Source: Altererythrobacter rubellus
Lineage (GTDB): Bacteria; Pseudomonadota; Alphaproteobacteria; Sphingomonadales; Sphingomonadaceae
Assembly (NCBI RefSeq): GCF_030284385.1
Contig: NZ_CP127221.1
Span: forward strand, 2,108,001 to 2,172,000
DNA length: 64,000 bases
Direction of reading: 5' to 3'
Of this stretch, positions 54,466 through 64,000 are shown piece by piece. How positions within the stretch are numbered: position 1 is the first letter of the stretch; each line of letters begins with the position of its first letter. Made by a program: the position numbers and the translations under genes. The notes under the pieces were generated by a model. That model was not told the DNA's origin, did not search any database, and saw only the letters and a list, made by a program, of their open reading frames with translations.

Positions 54466-54800
54466 TCAAACTCATCCTGTTTTGGTATTGGTGCGGACCT
54501 AATCGACCACGAGCCAGCTTCCACCTCCCCAATTGGTCAGCGAGTTCGAATGCACCTCAAGGAGTTGGTCCTATTGAACCGAGATCGTTGATGAGAACTT
54601 GCTCAGCAAGTTCAGGAATGGACCATGGCTTGAATAACTCTGGTCCGTCAGATCATCCAAGAAGCCGGAAAGTGAGTCGCCGACACCAACTTTCATATTG
54701 TTGTTCACGCGCCGGTTCGAGAATCCCAATCTTTCAGAATTGTGACAGTGTGTGCCTATCGATTGCTATCACTTGGCTTATCGCATCTATTCCGCTCACG
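54466..54800. other. Gene-free stretch between the acyl-CoA dehydrogenase and a small gene
   Basis: No convincing gene is present. The only strong signal is the palindrome at 54595-54613. The plus-strand frame across most of it belongs to the overlong ORF of the 54801 gene and has no sensible sequence. Confidence 0.6.
54595..54613. promoter_or_regulatory. 19-bp palindrome upstream of the acyl-CoA dehydrogenase
   Basis: GAACTTGCT-C-AGCAAGTTC is a perfect 9-1-9 inverted repeat, far too symmetrical to be chance in this gap. There is no T run, so it is not a Rho-independent terminator. It could be an operator for a TetR- or GntR-like protein encoded elsewhere, or a leftover recombination site. 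Confidence 0.5.
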
Positions 54801-55046
54801 ATGAACAAGAACGATTCGCGATCCGTATTAGCGGAAGCCCTCAAGCTTGCGCTTGCTGGAGATCATGACCCCGCGCGATTGGGAAACGCCATCGCCAACC
54901 CGCAACGATTAACCGCAATCGAGAAAAGCGCGTGGGTGCAGCTTCACAACTGGTCGGCCGATGCGAACCTGCGGGCGCAGTATCCGCAGATTGCAGATTT
55001 CAGCCGCCGCCGGATAACCGATTTGCTGGTGCAGCTCGAAGACTAG
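54801..55046 (+). CDS. Small hypothetical protein
   Basis: Unrecognised 81-residue protein from ATG 54801 (MNKNDSRSVL). Mostly helical with many charges; two halves joined by AIEKSAWVQLHNWSADANLR, no cysteine, no signal peptide, so cytoplasmic. The longer upstream frame is rejected because it has irregular composition. Its stop is 5 bp from the opposing gene. No function can be proposed. Confidence 0.58.
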   Translation: MNKNDSRSVLAEALKLALAGDHDPARLGNAIANPQRLTAIEKSAWVQLHNWSADANLRAQYPQIADFSRRRITDLLVQLED

Positions 55047-55050
55047 GGCT

Positions 55051-55404
55051 TTAACGGGCTGCCATCTGTTCGGCCCGGAACTCTCCACGGTCGAGCATCT
55101 GCAGAGCCAATCGTGCCAGATGACGCGATTCCTTCCATTCGCCCTCGGCAGTCTCCAGAACAACACGGTCAGAACCACGCATCGCCGCTTCGAACATGGC
55201 GCGCGCTTCCTCAGTGCGACCCTGACGTGCGTATGCGATGCCAAGATTGATCAGTTTGGCAGGATCATCTGCGGCAAGTTCGGTGTTTGCCTCGATCACC
55301 TCAACCGCGATTGCGTCATGACCATCCAGCAAGGGTTCGTAGCCGATATCGCTCGGTGCACCACTAACAAGCATCATCAAAGCTGCAGTACCGGTTAGAA
55401 ACAT
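55051..55404 (-). CDS. Exported protein with TPR-like repeat
   Basis: Protein of 117 aa with a short signal peptide (MFLTGTAALMMLVSGAPS). One TPR-like repeat LINLGIAYARQGRTEEARAM is near residues 51-70, and the C-terminal half is basic and helical. It is probably periplasmic. The start at 55404 lies in the AT-rich region that also serves the 55722 gene in the opposite direction. A TTGTCAT half-site at 55471 lies between them. No function is known. Confidence 0.65.
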   Translation of the reverse strand: MFLTGTAALMMLVSGAPSDIGYEPLLDGHDAIAVEVIEANTELAADDPAKLINLGIAYARQGRTEEARAMFEAAMRGSDRVVLETAEGEWKESRHLARLALQMLDRGEFRAEQMAAR

Positions 55405-55568
55405 ATGCCATCTCCCAAAAGAGCTTGCATAGTGTGGAAAAGTATTTCGGGCTGCAACAAAAATGAAACATTGTCATAAAACAGCAGCATTTAGACATGT
55501 TCTATATATAAAACAGCTGGTTAGAGGCTGTAACAATAGCTGGCTGGAGAGCCTCTGGTAGGTCATAT

Positions 55569-55586
55569 TTGTCATATACCTGACAT
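55569..55586 (+). promoter_or_regulatory. Pho-box-like direct repeat upstream of the lipoprotein/TonB operon
   Basis: TTGTCAT-ATAC-CTGACAT is a 7-4-7 direct repeat with 11-bp spacing, close to the Pho box CTGTCAT-N4-CTGTCAT (one base different in the first arm, the common A variant in the second). Two further GTCAT units flank it at 55562-55566 and 55592-55596, making an array of four. The region is AT-rich. It lies about 135 bp before the GTG start, and a PhoB-like regulator is encoded at the other end of the operon. Confidence 0.6.
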
Positions 55587-55721
55587 TTTTTGTCATGTGA
55601 CAATTTTGCGATATTTTGGCTGTTTCCGACCACAAAGAGTCACTGCCCGTCCTTAATAGCACTGGAGCGCGCTTGATGCGTGACTAACTTTTACTCCGGA
55701 TTTTTAAGAGGACCGCTCGCT

Positions 55722-57305
55722 GTGAAAACTCTCAATCGCTCGCTTATAATGGGCGCAAGCCTGATCGCACTCGCTGGTTGCGGCGCGGATGAAATCGCCT
55801 CGCCCGGCACGGGGGGCAATGTCATTATCAATGGTGGCGGTGGTGGCACCCCGACGCCGTCACCAACGCCAACGCCAACCACGACCACTACAGCGGCGGC
55901 CGACTGTCCGTTTATTGAGGATCCGCAGGGTCTAACAAGCCGCGGTACAATCTCTGGCCCGACTGGCTCTTATCGTCTTTGCCAGCTTCCGGCTCGCTTC
56001 AATCGTTCAACCACGCTTCCGTTTACGGCGTCTGATTCTGCGGTCATCTATTTGATCGACGGTCAGGTTGACGTCGGTACTGATGGCGGACCGACTGCTG
56101 ATAACTCTGACGGCCTCGATGACACCAATATTGTCCTGACTATTGAGCCAGGTGTGATCCTGGCAGGTCTTGATGCGTCTTACTTGAACGTCAATCGCGG
56201 CAACCAGATACAGGCAAACGGGACAACCGACCGCCCGATTATCTTTACCAGCCAGCAGAATATTCGCGGCGAGAACACTGATAGTTCTTCGGGCGATTGG
56301 GGTGGACTCATTCTCAATGGCCGCGCTCCGATTACGGACTGCCTTTCGAATACAGCTACGCCAGGCACAGCCCAATGCGAACGCGAAGTCGAAGGCACAA
56401 CCACGCCGCCGCGCTATGGCGGCGACGATGCTTCGGACAGCTCGGGTTCCATTCGCAATGTCCAGCTGCGCTTTTCGGGTACTGTGCTTGCAAATGGTGA
56501 CGAGCTTCAGGCTCTGACGACAGGCGGCGTTGGCTCAGGCACCACCTTCGAAAACATCCAGTCGTTCAACAGCGCGGATGACGGCGTCGAATTCTTTGGT
56601 GGCGTGGTGAATATGAAGGGTCTCGTGGTTGTCGGCGCAGAAGACGACTCGATCGACACCGACACAGGCGTGAAGGCTACACTGCAGTATGTTGTCGCAG
56701 TGCAGCGATCCGATGTCGGTGACACGATCATTGAAGCCGACAGCAACAACGCTCTGGTTGATGATACGCCTCGCCAGAACACATTGATTTCGAACGCTAC
56801 TTTCATTCAGCGCAAGAACGATGACCAGGTCATCCGTATCCGCGGGGGAACAGATTATTCGCTGTTCAACACCATCATCTTCGACAATTCTTCAAATGCT
56901 ACGCCGTGCTTGCGTATTGACCTGCCGGAAACAGTTCGTGCCGCGAATGCTGGACTTGATGATGTCGGTCCGCCGCGCTTCGAGTCCGTGGCAATGGATT
57001 GTGCGACACCTTTCCGTGATGGCAGCAGCGGCGTAACTGCCGCTGATACACAGGCAATTTTCGAGAGCGGCTCGAACAACACCACTGCGCTGACCAACAC
57101 TCTGACGATGACCTATATCAACGGTTCGAACGAGGACGCACTGGTGGCCTTCGACCCGACGGGCATCTCCAGCTTCTTCGACAATGCTGGTTACGTTGGT
57201 GCAGCACAATCGGGTGATACGCGCTTCGAAGGCTGGACTTGCGACTCAGCGACCATCTCTTTCGGAAACAACTCGGGCGCCTGCACCTCGCTGCCGGTTT
57301 ACTGA
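55722..57305 (+). CDS. Large lipoprotein partner of a TonB receptor, family not recognised
   Basis: Exported lipoprotein of 527 aa. GTG 55722 with AAGAGGA nine bases upstream is the likely start (VKTLNRSLIMGASLIALAGC, lipobox LAGC, Cys near residue 20). A Gly-rich stretch and a Pro/Thr linker (TPTPSPTPTPTTTTT) lead to about 460 residues rich in Asp, Asn, Ser and Thr. Strands containing GDWGGLILNGRAP, DDGVEFFGGVVNMKGLVVVG and IIFDNSSN suggest a beta-helix or beta-sandwich. I do not recognise the family. It is followed, with a hairpin between, by the 904-residue TonB receptor. It is therefore probably the surface-exposed, ligand-handling partner in one uptake system. Confidence 0.75.
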   Translation: MKTLNRSLIMGASLIALAGCGADEIASPGTGGNVIINGGGGGTPTPSPTPTPTTTTTAAADCPFIEDPQGLTSRGTISGPTGSYRLCQLPARFNRSTTLPFTASDSAVIYLIDGQVDVGTDGGPTADNSDGLDDTNIVLTIEPGVILAGLDASYLNVNRGNQIQANGTTDRPIIFTSQQNIRGENTDSSSGDWGGLILNGRAPITDCLSNTATPGTAQCEREVEGTTTPPRYGGDDASDSSGSIRNVQLRFSGTVLANGDELQALTTGGVGSGTTFENIQSFNSADDGVEFFGGVVNMKGLVVVGAEDDSIDTDTGVKATLQYVVAVQRSDVGDTIIEADSNNALVDDTPRQNTLISNATFIQRKNDDQVIRIRGGTDYSLFNTIIFDNSSNATPCLRIDLPETVRAANAGLDDVGPPRFESVAMDCATPFRDGSSGVTAADTQAIFESGSNNTTALTNTLTMTYINGSNEDALVAFDPTGISSFFDNAGYVGAAQSGDTRFEGWTCDSATISFGNNSGACTSLPVY

Positions 57306-57315
57306 TGATCCATTT

Positions 57316-57357
57316 GCTCCTGGGCGGTCAGCACCCTCTCGCTGATCGCCCAGGAGC
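57316..57357 (+). promoter_or_regulatory. Strong intercistronic hairpin before the TonB receptor
   Basis: GCTCCTGGGCGGTCAGC and GCTGATCGCCCAGGAGC are 17-base arms with a single G-T wobble, separated by an 8-base loop. The 3' arm contains AGGAG, the likely Shine-Dalgarno of the receptor ATG at 57366. There is no T run. The hairpin could block translation, stabilise mRNA of the lipoprotein, or act as an intrinsic attenuator. Confidence 0.7.
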
Positions 57358-57365
57358 TTCGCTGC

Positions 57366-60080
57366 ATGAATCAAACTCAGGCCTCTATGAAAGGGTCTTC
57401 GAAAATGAACACTGGCAAGCAGTTGACGGGGCTGCTCCTCCTCACAACCGCTCTCACATATCCTGCAGTTGCACATGCCCAGGATAGTCAAACCACCGAT
57501 GCAGTTGCACAGTCGGAGGATCAGGTCGATCCGGAGGATGATGCCTTCGAGGAGCCCGAAATCTCAGTTCCAGGCGGTTCCATCATCGTCACCGGGCGAC
57601 GCAATCGCGATGTTACACGCAGCTCGAGCCAGGTCATCTCTGTTCTGTCGCAGGAAGAGATTGCCCGAACCGGCGAAGGTGACATTGCGGGCGCGCTTGG
57701 GCGCACAACCGGACTGGCTGTTGTGGGCAATGGCAACGTGTTTGTCCGCGGCCTTGGTGACCGGTACTCGCTGGCATTGCTCAACGGTCTCCCACTGCCA
57801 TCTCCACAACCGCTCAGCCGCGTCGTTCCGCTGGATATTTTTCCGACCAACATCGTAGCCTCCTCGCTGGTCCAGAAAAGCTACTCGGCAAACTTCCCAG
57901 GCGAATTCGGCGGCGGTGTGATCAACCTAACCACTCGCGCTGTGCCAGATGAGAGCTTTCTCGATATCAGCCTGAGCATAAGCGGCGATACTGAAACCAC
58001 TTTCAGCAATGGCCTCGACTATTACGGGTCAGACTATGACTGGTCTGGCTTTGACGACGGCACACGTGATGTGCCGCCCGCGCTCCAGGATTTCTTCAAT
58101 AGCGGCCGCCGCATCGGTGACCTGACAACTGCAGAACAAGGCGCAATCGTTAAGCAGTTGGGCAACCCCAATCTGGTGGTGCTGCAGGAAGTGGGCGACG
58201 TGAGGCCGAACTTCTCTGGCGGGATCACGGCTGGCACCGCGTTTGATGTTGGTTCAGACGGCCGGCTTGGCTTGATCGCGACTGCGTCGCTCAGCAACAA
58301 GTTGCGCACGAAGGTAATTACGTCGCAGAACCCGTTCTCGACTGATCTTCAGCTCGATCGGGACTCGCGAAATTTTGTCACCGACAACCGCATTCTGGCC
58401 AACGCCATGTTGGGTGTCGGTCTCGAGATTGGCGAACATCAGTTCCGTTGGACAAATCTGTTCATCCGGGACACGCTGAAGCAGTCAGGGCTGGGGTTTG
58501 GTGAGCTGCTGCTCGACGGAGACAGCCTGATTACCCAGAACACAGGCTGGTATGAGCGGCAGCTGATCGATACGCAGCTGGTTAGCGAACTTGAGTTCGG
58601 CGATCTTTCTGTCGATGTGCGCCTTGGATACGCGCAAACCCAGCGCGAAGCGCCATACGAATATGAGTTTGTCTATGTCCGCACCAATCAGGACAACCAG
58701 GACACGGGCGATATCTTCATCAACGTTCTGGACCGCCAACGCGGCAGCGCATCAGTTGCATTTTCCGAACTGAAGGAAGATCTCCTCTACGGCGGTCTCG
58801 ACTTGAGCTATCCGCTGACCGACTGGCTGACGGCTACAGTTGGCTATGCCTACACAGACACCAGCCGTGATTCCGAGCGTCGCGAATTCTTGATCGACGG
58901 TGATAATATTCCACCAGGCGTTGGGGCACTTCGCCCCGATCTTTTGCTCGGCGATGCAATCATCGATTACTTCGGCATTGGCTTGAGTGAACCAACCCAG
59001 ACTGATCCTGCGTTTGCTGCTGATCTGGAGATTCAGGCCGGATATGCGAAGGTGAACATTGTTCCGGCCTTCGGTGTAAGTTTGGATCTTGGTGTCCGAT
59101 ATGAAGATGCTTCACAGTCGGTTGGCACGGTAAGCCGGTTCGAGAATCCGTTCGTTTCGCTTGCGACGACAGCGCTCGACAACGACTACTTCTTACCCGG
59201 CGCAACGATTACGTGGGAAGCGACGGATTCGCTGCAATTCCGGGCGAGTGCATCCAAAACGATCGCACGTCCGCAGTTCCGCGAACTGATCTTCCAACCC
59301 TACACTGACCCTGAAAATCAGCGTCAGTACATCGGCAACCCGGCTTTGATAGATTCAGAGCTGTTCAACGCAGAAGTTCGCGCCGAATATTACTTCGGTC
59401 GAGGCAATCGTGTTTCCGCAGCTGGTTTCTACAAGGAAATCGAAAACCCGATCGAGCCCTATGTTTCGATTGGCGCGGATACGAGCTTCACTACGCGTTT
59501 TGCCAATGCGCCAACAGCCGAACTGTTCGGCGGTGAGTTCGAGTTCCAGTTGACCAAGCCATTGTTCGATTGGGGCGCGACCGGTTGGCTTGAAACGAAA
59601 CAGATCATTTTCGCGACAAACTACACCTACACCCAATCCGAGTTGAAAGTAGGCGAAGGCGATACCACCAGCCTCTTCACCGCCGGTGTTGGTGCGATTG
59701 AGAGCGATGCAGCACTGTTCTTCAACGATGGTGACCCGCTCACCGGTCAGTCGGATCATTTGGTCAATGTTCAGCTCGGCATCGAAGATCAGGACGAGCT
59801 GCAACAGCTGACTCTCCTGCTTAGCTATGCCAGCGAACGCGTTACGCGCCGTGGTACGGCTGGCTTGCCTGACATTGTTGAAGATCCCGGTCTGACATTC
59901 GACGTGGTGATGCGCCAGGAGTTAAAGCTGTTCTCAGTTCCGCTGGAACTCAAGGCTGAAGCGCGCAACATTTTTGGGCGGGGGAACTTTGAATTTCAGA
60001 AGGTTGGCGACAACCGCATTGAAATCAACAGCTACGATGTCGGCACATCATTCTCGCTGGGCCTTACTGCCAAATTCTAG
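57366..60080 (+). CDS. TonB-dependent receptor of a putative phosphate-responsive locus
   Basis: Outer-membrane receptor of 904 aa. A signal peptide (LTGLLLLTTALTYPAVAHAQ), an acidic pre-plug stretch and a TonB-box-like GGSIIVTGRR precede the plug (FVRGLGDRYSLALLNGLPLP, SVVPLDIFPTNIVASSLVQK-like VVPLDIFPTNIVASSLVQK, FGGGVINLTTRAVPD) and a large barrel with C-terminal FSLGLTAKF. This is the TonB-receptor subtype with the PLDIFPTNIV signature, not the siderophore subtype. Ligand unknown; the Pho-box array upstream hints at a phosphorus-related compound. ATG 57366 and later in-frame ATGs (57387, 57405) are all possible, the first having AGGAG within the hairpin. Confidence 0.92.
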   Translation: MNQTQASMKGSSKMNTGKQLTGLLLLTTALTYPAVAHAQDSQTTDAVAQSEDQVDPEDDAFEEPEISVPGGSIIVTGRRNRDVTRSSSQVISVLSQEEIARTGEGDIAGALGRTTGLAVVGNGNVFVRGLGDRYSLALLNGLPLPSPQPLSRVVPLDIFPTNIVASSLVQKSYSANFPGEFGGGVINLTTRAVPDESFLDISLSISGDTETTFSNGLDYYGSDYDWSGFDDGTRDVPPALQDFFNSGRRIGDLTTAEQGAIVKQLGNPNLVVLQEVGDVRPNFSGGITAGTAFDVGSDGRLGLIATASLSNKLRTKVITSQNPFSTDLQLDRDSRNFVTDNRILANAMLGVGLEIGEHQFRWTNLFIRDTLKQSGLGFGELLLDGDSLITQNTGWYERQLIDTQLVSELEFGDLSVDVRLGYAQTQREAPYEYEFVYVRTNQDNQDTGDIFINVLDRQRGSASVAFSELKEDLLYGGLDLSYPLTDWLTATVGYAYTDTSRDSERREFLIDGDNIPPGVGALRPDLLLGDAIIDYFGIGLSEPTQTDPAFAADLEIQAGYAKVNIVPAFGVSLDLGVRYEDASQSVGTVSRFENPFVSLATTALDNDYFLPGATITWEATDSLQFRASASKTIARPQFRELIFQPYTDPENQRQYIGNPALIDSELFNAEVRAEYYFGRGNRVSAAGFYKEIENPIEPYVSIGADTSFTTRFANAPTAELFGGEFEFQLTKPLFDWGATGWLETKQIIFATNYTYTQSELKVGEGDTTSLFTAGVGAIESDAALFFNDGDPLTGQSDHLVNVQLGIEDQDELQQLTLLLSYASERVTRRGTAGLPDIVEDPGLTFDVVMRQELKLFSVPLELKAEARNIFGRGNFEFQKVGDNRIEINSYDVGTSFSLGLTAKF

Positions 60081-60089
60081 ATATCGGCA

Positions 60090-60111
60090 CGCCCCGTCTT
60101 CGGGCGGGGCG
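60090..60111. terminator. GC-rich hairpin after the TonB receptor
   Basis: CGCCCCG and CGGGGCG form a seven-pair stem with an 8-base loop in the 41-bp gap between convergent stops. No T run follows on either strand, so terminator activity is uncertain. Confidence 0.42.
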
Positions 60112-60121
60112 GCCGCCTAGG

Positions 60122-60802
60122 CTATCGCCGAAGCTCGAGGTCGAAGACGTAGCCGATTGAACGCACGGTTCGCAGGGGGTTACCGCCCCCCGCGGCCTTT
60201 ATAGCTTTCCGCAATCGGCCAATCCATACATCGACCGTTCGTTCGTCAATCATCTCTTCCTTCTTGCCCAGTCCGGACATTATTTCAGGGCGTGACAAAG
60301 TGCGGTTGGCATTCTCGGCTAGAAACCGGAGCAGCCTGAATTCGTTCGGGCTGACATCGATTGGCTCATCGCGCCAGTAAGCGCGGTAGGCAGGCAGATT
60401 GATGGTCAACGCCCCATAGTCGAGTTTCTCGGTAGTGTAGTTCGCCGCCATGGGCTTTAACGCAAAAATACGATCCAGCACCGCGCGCCGGTCGATTGGC
60501 CCCGACATATAGTCATCCGCCCCGGCATCGAGTGCACGCTTGCGCGCTGCGAAATCGTCATCGTTCAAGACCATTGTAATGTGCGCGCCTGCTGTCTGGG
60601 GATCCGCCCTCAACCGGCGGCAAAGCTCCAGGCCGGCAAGGTCATCGAGCACCCAGTCGATGAATATCCAAATCGGACCTTCGAATATCTGCGAAGGAGC
60701 GCGCGAAGTGATCTTCGAGAATTCATACTGCGCGTCATCATGAGCGAATGGCTCGAACTCATCAGCGTCTGGATGTGTGAGCAGAATCTTGACAACCGAC
60801 AT
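60122..60802 (-). CDS. PhoB-like response regulator with a degenerate receiver
   Basis: OmpR/PhoB-family regulator of 226 aa. The C-terminal winged helix (NEFRLLRFLAENANRTLSRP, DERTVDVWIGRLRKAI, RTVRSIGYVF) is very like PhoB, including the RTVDV-RLR recognition region. The N-terminal receiver keeps a phosphoacceptor aspartate (FIDW, D49), but the usual acidic pair at the end of strand 1 is replaced by TH (residues 9-10). The Ser/Thr of strand 4 is replaced (MVLND) and the conserved Lys by Gly (SGPI, residue 101). It may be active without phosphorylation or respond to another signal. No sensor kinase gene is adjacent. It is convergent with the TonB receptor. Confidence 0.92.
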   Translation of the reverse strand: MSVVKILLTHPDADEFEPFAHDDAQYEFSKITSRAPSQIFEGPIWIFIDWVLDDLAGLELCRRLRADPQTAGAHITMVLNDDDFAARKRALDAGADDYMSGPIDRRAVLDRIFALKPMAANYTTEKLDYGALTINLPAYRAYWRDEPIDVSPNEFRLLRFLAENANRTLSRPEIMSGLGKKEEMIDERTVDVWIGRLRKAIKAAGGGNPLRTVRSIGYVFDLELRR

Positions 60803-60843
60803 ACAACTTGGCCCCTGGTTCGAACCCAGATTGCCCTCGATTT

Positions 60844-60861
60844 ATGACGTGTCCGTGACGA
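60844..60861 (-). promoter_or_regulatory. Weak 11-bp-spaced direct repeat ahead of the response regulator
   Basis: ATGACGT-GTCC-GTGACGA has two similar heptamers 11 bp apart, which is the reverse orientation of a Pho-box-like pattern (ATGACAG-N4-ATGACAG). Only five of seven bases per arm fit. It lies about 42 bp before the start of the minus-strand regulator gene and might mediate autoregulation. Confidence 0.3.
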
Positions 60862-61129
60862 AGCAGGCGCTTTGAGCATTCGCAGCTGTAGCGTCAACTA
60901 TGCGCAATTGGCTCATTAGCCGCCAGTCCGGTTTTCGTGCTTAGTTTGAAAGCAGACAGGCCGCGAACAACGCCCATGGCCGCCGTGCTGGAGACAGAGG
61001 ACAGCATCGAGGGCTCGAAATCTGGCTAACTGACATGAGCGCGGGAAGGTTCGCCACCAATCTCAGAGGTTTTAGCGATTGAGTTCGGCTCCTGAAGGCG
61101 GTCAGTCGGCTTTCAGACTATTCAGAGCC

Positions 61130-61165
61130 GAGCCGGAATTTCCGCATTTGGGGCGCACTTCAGAC
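61130..61165. repeat. Degenerate intergenic repeat, copy 2
   Basis: GAGCCGGAATTTCCG...TTTGGGGCG... shares GAGCCGGAA, TCCG and TGGGG in order and spacing with the copy at 35708-35743, but its last part has drifted. It sits upstream of the rRNA operon's terminator in an otherwise empty gap. Confidence 0.4.
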
Positions 61166-61217
61166 GTGGGGAACCCCAACCGTAGTTTGTGCATCCTAAA
61201 TGCTTTCAGTCACAAAC

Positions 61218-61245
61218 AGAAAGAGCCCCACTGGTAACAGTGAGG
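61218..61245 (-). terminator. Terminator of the rRNA operon
   Basis: On the minus strand CCTCACTG and CAGTGGGG form an eight-pair stem with a TTAC loop, followed by a T-rich run (CTCTTTCT). It lies 31 bp beyond the 3' end of the initiator tRNA and is properly placed to end the rRNA-tRNA transcript. Confidence 0.7.
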
Positions 61246-61275
61246 CGGAATATATCATATATGTCAGAGAGATGG

Positions 61276-61352
<77 letters not shown>

Positions 61353-61602
61353 GCACCTAGTTATTGACGCCCAAGATTACCTATTGCGAACTATTCAATC
61401 CGCCTGGCATTCGGCCAAACCGGCCGTTGGGCTATCCCCATGCAAAACTCTGCGAGCTTCGTTCAGGGTATTGGCAACTTCCCGAAAATATCCCGGAAAG
61501 CGAACCTCTAGCGGAGGCTAGAGACGCCAAAAGGGCCGCCCTGGTGGGTCAGCCCTTCGACTTGTGAATGGGTTTCATTACCGCGCAATCGCTGGCTTCA
61601 AT

Positions 61603-61718
61603 GCCTGGCGACGACCTACTCTTCCAACGCTTAAACGTTAGTACCATCGGCGCTACCTGGTTTCACGGCCGAGTTCGAGATGGGATCGGGTGGGTCACAG
61701 GCGCTATGGCCACCAAGC
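61603..61718 (-). rRNA. rrf: 5S ribosomal RNA
   Basis: About 116 bases on the minus strand. The 5' GCTTGGTGGC pairs with the 3' GTCGCCAGGC to close helix I. The internal CCCGATCCCATCTCGAACTC is the conserved loop B/C region. Between 61353 and 61602 I see no gene. Confidence 0.95.
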
Positions 61719-61844
61719 AATGGAGCCAGCGAATACGGGTCTAAATCGATGTAGTGTGCTCGAAATATTCGAGCGGGCGACGATCTGGCCGAAGAGTCTT
61801 CCTCCTCAACACACAGTCGCAGGACTGTCGTTGATAGTGCGAAC

Positions 61845-64000
<2,156 letters not shown>

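Larger units (their letters stand above)
60803..61275. other. Gene-free stretch between the response regulator and the rRNA operon
   Basis: The only items supported are a weak direct repeat at 60844-60861, a degenerate short repeat at 61130-61165 and the terminator at 61218-61245. Apart from these I see no gene or RNA. Confidence 0.6.

Noticed and set aside
54588..54800. N-terminal extension of the small gene at 54801
   Set aside because: The extra codons have irregular composition, cross the palindrome and carry no family-like sequence.
55471..55488. A second Pho box at TTGTCATAAAACAGCAGC
   Set aside because: The first arm and spacer fit, but the second arm (CAGCAGC) has lost the CTGTCAT pattern; kept only as a half-site.

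Overview
The window is from a chromosome of an alphaproteobacterium of the order Sphingomonadales, most like the Erythrobacter/Altererythrobacter group. This is inferred from gene content, not from a search. The signs are a Zymomonas-like zwf-edd-glk Entner-Doudoroff operon, an aspartate carbamoyltransferase next to a dihydroorotase-like protein without the catalytic histidines, an RcdA-type CtrA-degradation adaptor, an alphaproteobacterial bacterioferritin/Bfd pair, several TonB-dependent receptors, moderately high GC, and an rRNA operon ending in 5S and initiator tRNA. Gene density is high, with many ATGA-type overlaps. There is no prophage, insertion sequence or CRISPR array.

Layout. 1-5.2 kb: the 3' part of a DUF3297 gene, the ribosome GTPase der, a DUF2721 membrane protein, an exported hypothetical protein, bacterioferritin with its ferredoxin behind a Fur-like box, and a DUF418 membrane protein. 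5.3-8 kb: a ParA ATPase, a ribbon-helix-helix-like partner and a TPR lipoprotein whose SPOR domain has been cut off by a frameshift. 8-10.4 kb: pyrB fused to an N-terminal helix-turn-helix domain, overlapping a catalytically degenerate dihydroorotase, behind a strong palindrome. 10.6-18 kb: sppA, remnants of two genes, serS-surE-K+ channel, DUF1761, rimO. 18-26.7 kb: a LacI regulator divergent from zwf-edd-glk-eda-ppc. 26.7-32.3 kb (minus strand): tilS, cpoB, a RodZ-like protein, ptsP and a small YdcH protein. 32.5-35.7 kb: a second YdcH protein, rcdA, glpK and an MBL-fold hydrolase. 35.8-40.7 kb: an RND efflux pump, its adaptor and a divergent MarR regulator, flanked by two related short repeats. 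40.8-49.9 kb: acyl-CoA synthetase, nadA, EamA transporter, Old Yellow Enzyme, lipB, membrane protein, a methyltransferase pseudogene, MFS transporter and arsC. 50-55.4 kb: a Fur-box TonB siderophore receptor, an orphan 2Fe-2S subunit, a MATE fragment joined to the tail of a chemotaxis receptor, an acyl-CoA dehydrogenase and two small genes. 55.5-60.8 kb: a probable phosphate-responsive locus made of a Pho-box-like repeat array, a large unrecognised lipoprotein, a strong intercistronic hairpin, a 904-residue TonB receptor and a convergent PhoB-like regulator with a degenerate receiver. 60.8-64 kb (minus strand): initiator tRNA-Met, 5S rRNA and most of 23S rRNA, which runs off the window.

Two points deserve most attention. 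The 55.5-60.9 kb locus may be a self-contained regulated uptake system. The HTH-aspartate carbamoyltransferase fusion with a palindrome just upstream may be an autoregulated pyrimidine enzyme. The window also holds four broken loci: the TPR/SPOR gene, the PmtA-like methyltransferase, MATE/MCP, and TetR/TonB fragments. Either the genome has lost genes here or the assembly has some indel errors.
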